Source: Paracoccus aminovorans (GTDB lineage: Bacteria; Pseudomonadota; Alphaproteobacteria; Rhodobacterales; Rhodobacteraceae). Taken from it: a DNA stretch of 64,000 nt. Where the stretch lies: NCBI RefSeq assembly GCF_001546115.1, contig NZ_KQ955210.1, positions 67,669-131,668 on the forward strand, written 5' to 3'. The position numbers and the translations under genes were made by a program. Within the stretch, counting starts at the first letter, position 1; the number at the start of each line of letters is the position of its first letter. Below are positions 61,834 through 64,000 of the stretch, one piece after another. Below the pieces are notes generated by a model. That model worked only from the letters and a program-made list of their open reading frames with translations. It ran no database searches and was not told the DNA's origin.

Positions 61834-62547
61834 TCAGCTCCCGGTAAGCTGAGGAACGGGTAATTCGTTCAGCTCCCGCCGGGCTTCAGGCCAACTCGGA
61901 TAATGCTCAGAAAGCAGAGCAAAGAACCGGGGGCTGTGCGTCGGCTCGGAAATATGGACCATCTCGTGAACGATTACATACTCCAGTAAGTCGCGCGGTT
62001 TCTTCACGAGTTCAGTGTTCAACCGAATAGTGCCTGCCTTCGAGTTGCAGCTTCCCCACTTGGTTGTCATCCGCTGCAAGAAGTAGCGGTGGACCTTAAC
62101 GCCGATGCGGCTTTCCCATTTGTCGATGATGGGCGGGACTGCGCCATGAAGTAGCTTCAGATGCCAAGCGTGAATCACCTTGGCGCGTCCGTCGCGGGAA
62201 GTTCCGGGGCGGACCTGGAGATGGATCGTGCGGTGGTCTAGTTTTACCTCAGGCTTGGCGTCGAGCTCCGTCACACGGAGAAGATGGCGTCGTCCCCAAA
62301 GGTAGTGGGTCTCGCGACCGACGAATGAACGTGGGGCTTCCCTCGCCTGCGAGCGAAGCTGCTCTTGCTGCTGCCGGATCCATCCAATTCTTGTGATCGC
62401 GTATGCGCGCGCAACATCGATCCTGGTCGAAGTAGGTGTTACAAGCGTGACGCGTCCGTCCGGCGGGTGGACCGACAGGTGGACGTTCTTGACGTCCTTC
62501 CGGGTCACGCTGATTGTGATGTCTCCAATTTCGATGGACTCTCCCAT
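61834..62547 (-). CDS. YgjP-like metallopeptidase (DUF45)
   Basis: The 237-residue protein has the zinc-binding EYVIVHEMVHISEPTHSPRF (H-E-x-x-H), preceded by MTTKWGSCNSKAGTIRLNTE, the conserved WGSC segment of the YgjP/DUF45 zincins. N-terminal VTRKDVKNVHLSVHPPDGRV is also typical. Such genes are often found directly after hsdR of type I restriction systems. The ATG overlaps the last base of the hsdR stop (TGATG), implying cotranslation. The role is unknown. Confidence 0.88.
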   Translation of the reverse strand: MGESIEIGDITISVTRKDVKNVHLSVHPPDGRVTLVTPTSTRIDVARAYAITRIGWIRQQQEQLRSQAREAPRSFVGRETHYLWGRRHLLRVTELDAKPEVKLDHRTIHLQVRPGTSRDGRAKVIHAWHLKLLHGAVPPIIDKWESRIGVKVHRYFLQRMTTKWGSCNSKAGTIRLNTELVKKPRDLLEYVIVHEMVHISEPTHSPRFFALLSEHYPSWPEARRELNELPVPQLTGS

Positions 62548-64000
62548 CAATACCCCTGTTGGTTCTTGATGATCTCGAACATCGCGAGGGTTGCATCTCG
62601 ATCTCGGTTGAAGAGCGGGAAGAGCACGTTCTTGACCTCCCGCTCGCGAACTGGGTCACCCTTCCAGCCGGCAGGGGCGTGTTCGCGGATGGCCCGGTCG
62701 ATTTCGAGGGCGAGCTCCGCCCTTTGTTCCTCATCGGCAGGACAGGTGAACTTGTCAGCAGTCAGACTTTGGAGGTTGTTGAACACTACCGTAGCCTCAC
62801 GATTTCCGTGGAGCCCGGCTGGCAAGTCTGGACCTGCTTCGCGCGCCGCCAGCTTTCGAACCAGCTCTTCCGCTTTTTTCAGAAACGCCTCGTAGGCTTC
62901 CGCACTATCGCGGCTCTGTTTGATTAAATCCTCAAGGAGTTTGGACATCTCATCGTAGAAGCGCGGGTCCGTGAGCTGATCACGAATAATAGTCTTTCGG
63001 ATATTGTTTATGATGCCCTCTGCGACAGCCTTCTTTGACAGCTTGCCCTTCTCGTTGAGTTGTTTGGCAATGGCGTCGTGGATGCCAGTTTCGATGATGG
63101 CTTGCGTTAGCGAAACGTTCGACAGTGCACCAAGCGTCTGCGCTGGGTCCGCTTGAATATAGGTGTTCAGCAGGTGCCGCATGTCCGCTTCATACGGCTT
63201 GATGTCGAGTTCTTCTCCCGAGTGCCTTTTTATTGCGGCGCGGAGGTCGGTGTAGAAGTCAATTTCCTGCTGGATGTCCGTCTGCTCAGACGGGGTATAC
63301 CCGGCTTCATCTAGATTCTGCGCAATCGCTGCATAAGCGCGGACAAAGGAGGCGACGGTCTTGTAGAATGAGACCCTGAGTGCCTCAGTCTCGCTCAAGG
63401 CGTTCGGGTCTCCGGCATCGCCACAGAAGTATCGCAAGAACTGCTCGATCTCCCTCGGAGGTGCCACTGGCGCACACAGGTAGTGAAGCGCTTCCCGCGC
63501 CGCGTCCAGGCGCGCCTTACCTTCCTCGAGCCAATTCTTGATCTCGACGTTGTTTTCTCCGCCGCTCCCTTCATCAACATCCAGCTCATCCGAGCTGTAG
63601 ACCGCGATCGCGTGCTGTACGTCGCCGAACAGCTCCTTGAAGTCGACGATGTGGCCGTAATCCTTGTCGTCGCCATCGAGCCGGTTGGTCCGACAGATCG
63701 CCTGGAACAACGTGTGGTCCCGCAGCTTGTCGTCGAGGTAGATGTAACTGCAACTCGGCGCGTCGAAGCCGGTGAGCAGCTTGGATACCACGATCAGCAG
63801 CTTCATGTTCGCGGGTTCTTCGATGAAGCGCCGCTTGACCTCGGTCTCATAGGCTGTCGTGCTCTGGCCGCCCTTCAGCACGAATTTCGTGTAGGTGTCG
63901 TACTTGTACCGCTCGTCGCTGTTGGCGGGCTCCCTCGAGATCGCATTGTGGTTCGGCTCGAACGACGTGACGATTCCCACATGCGGCCCGAGCCGGGTGC
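62547..64000 (-). CDS. hsdR: Type I restriction endonuclease subunit R, C-terminal part (partial)
   Basis: About 484 codons are visible; the frame is open to the right edge, so the nuclease and most of the helicase domain lie outside. The visible part begins in the second RecA-like domain: VLKGGQSTTAYETEVKRRFI, LLIVVSKLLTGFDAPSCSYI and motif VI LFQAICRTNRLDGDDKDYGH (Q-x-x-x-R-x-x-R). A long helical C-terminal domain for complex assembly follows, ending LAMFEIIKNQQGY. HsdR drives ATP-dependent DNA translocation and cleavage with HsdM and HsdS, which should lie upstream off the window. Codon use is less GC-rich than in the rest of the window. Confidence 0.93.
   Translation of the reverse strand, partial: TRLGPHVGIVTSFEPNHNAISREPANSDERYKYDTYTKFVLKGGQSTTAYETEVKRRFIEEPANMKLLIVVSKLLTGFDAPSCSYIYLDDKLRDHTLFQAICRTNRLDGDDKDYGHIVDFKELFGDVQHAIAVYSSDELDVDEGSGGENNVEIKNWLEEGKARLDAAREALHYLCAPVAPPREIEQFLRYFCGDAGDPNALSETEALRVSFYKTVASFVRAYAAIAQNLDEAGYTPSEQTDIQQEIDFYTDLRAAIKRHSGEELDIKPYEADMRHLLNTYIQADPAQTLGALSNVSLTQAIIETGIHDAIAKQLNEKGKLSKKAVAEGIINNIRKTIIRDQLTDPRFYDEMSKLLEDLIKQSRDSAEAYEAFLKKAEELVRKLAAREAGPDLPAGLHGNREATVVFNNLQSLTADKFTCPADEEQRAELALEIDRAIREHAPAGWKGDPVREREVKNVLFPLFNRDRDATLAMFEIIKNQQGY

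Overview
The window is GC-rich chromosomal DNA of an alphaproteobacterium in the family Rhodobacteraceae. Paracoccus is the most likely genus. The basis is the phaZ-phaC-phaP-phaR cluster with TGC-rich PhaR-type operators, a di-haem cytochrome c peroxidase behind an FNR-like box, a B12-dependent ribonucleotide reductase, a DUF4167 gene after prfA-prmC, and strong third-position GC. That GC bias opens many long antisense ORFs, which I left out. No rRNA, CRISPR array, prophage or replication origin is visible.

Layout. 1-6.0 kb: a partial glutamine-dependent NAD synthetase gene, a secreted protein of about 18 MORN repeats, and a minus-strand chain of tightly overlapping small genes (SnoaL-like, GNAT, nitrilase, an unknown protein and a frameshifted membrane-anchored protein). 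6.1-19.8 kb: a surface-polysaccharide region with phosphomannomutase, a capsule-type ABC exporter (KpsT-, KpsE- and KpsM-like), a large beta-propeller plus RTX protein, the dTDP-L-rhamnose genes rfbCBDA, a family 2 glycosyltransferase, a PfkB kinase and a small zincin. 19.8-31.1 kb: housekeeping genes (gltX, tig, the S6-S18-L9 operon, yceI, ccp, prfA-prmC, DUF4167). 31.06-31.89 kb: a decayed IS5-family element set exactly in the gap between two convergent genes. 31.9-46.0 kb: ksgA-pdxA, surA-lptD-lptG-lptF (outer-membrane and LPS biogenesis), pepA-holC, an aspartic protease with marC, tatABC and a DUF815 ATPase. 46.2-48.0 kb: tRNA-Met, an alpha/beta-hydrolase-like protein and gene debris, including a transposase fragment and a beheaded metallophosphoesterase. 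48.0-55.3 kb: nrdJ, a DsbA-like protein, an acyl-CoA synthetase, a cold-shock protein and thrS. 55.4-61.4 kb: an alpha/beta hydrolase and the polyhydroxyalkanoate cluster. 61.45 kb to the end: tRNA-Ser, then less GC-biased DNA with a YgjP-type metallopeptidase and a partial type I restriction HsdR. This looks like the edge of a genomic island.

How the genes work together. The 6-19 kb block can supply activated sugars (hexose-1-phosphate, dTDP-rhamnose), transfer them and export a polymer; the RTX protein is probably a secreted surface protein. The lpt genes and surA build the outer membrane that receives such products. The pha genes make, coat, mobilise and regulate carbon-storage granules. 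The most distinctive signals are a dispersed intergenic repeat that twice runs directly into a start codon, single CTAG tetramers used as both stop codons of convergent gene pairs (one such site is the likely IS target), a 15-bp PhaR-type palindrome over the phaP promoter, and a PHA synthase with a histone-H1-like N-terminal extension.
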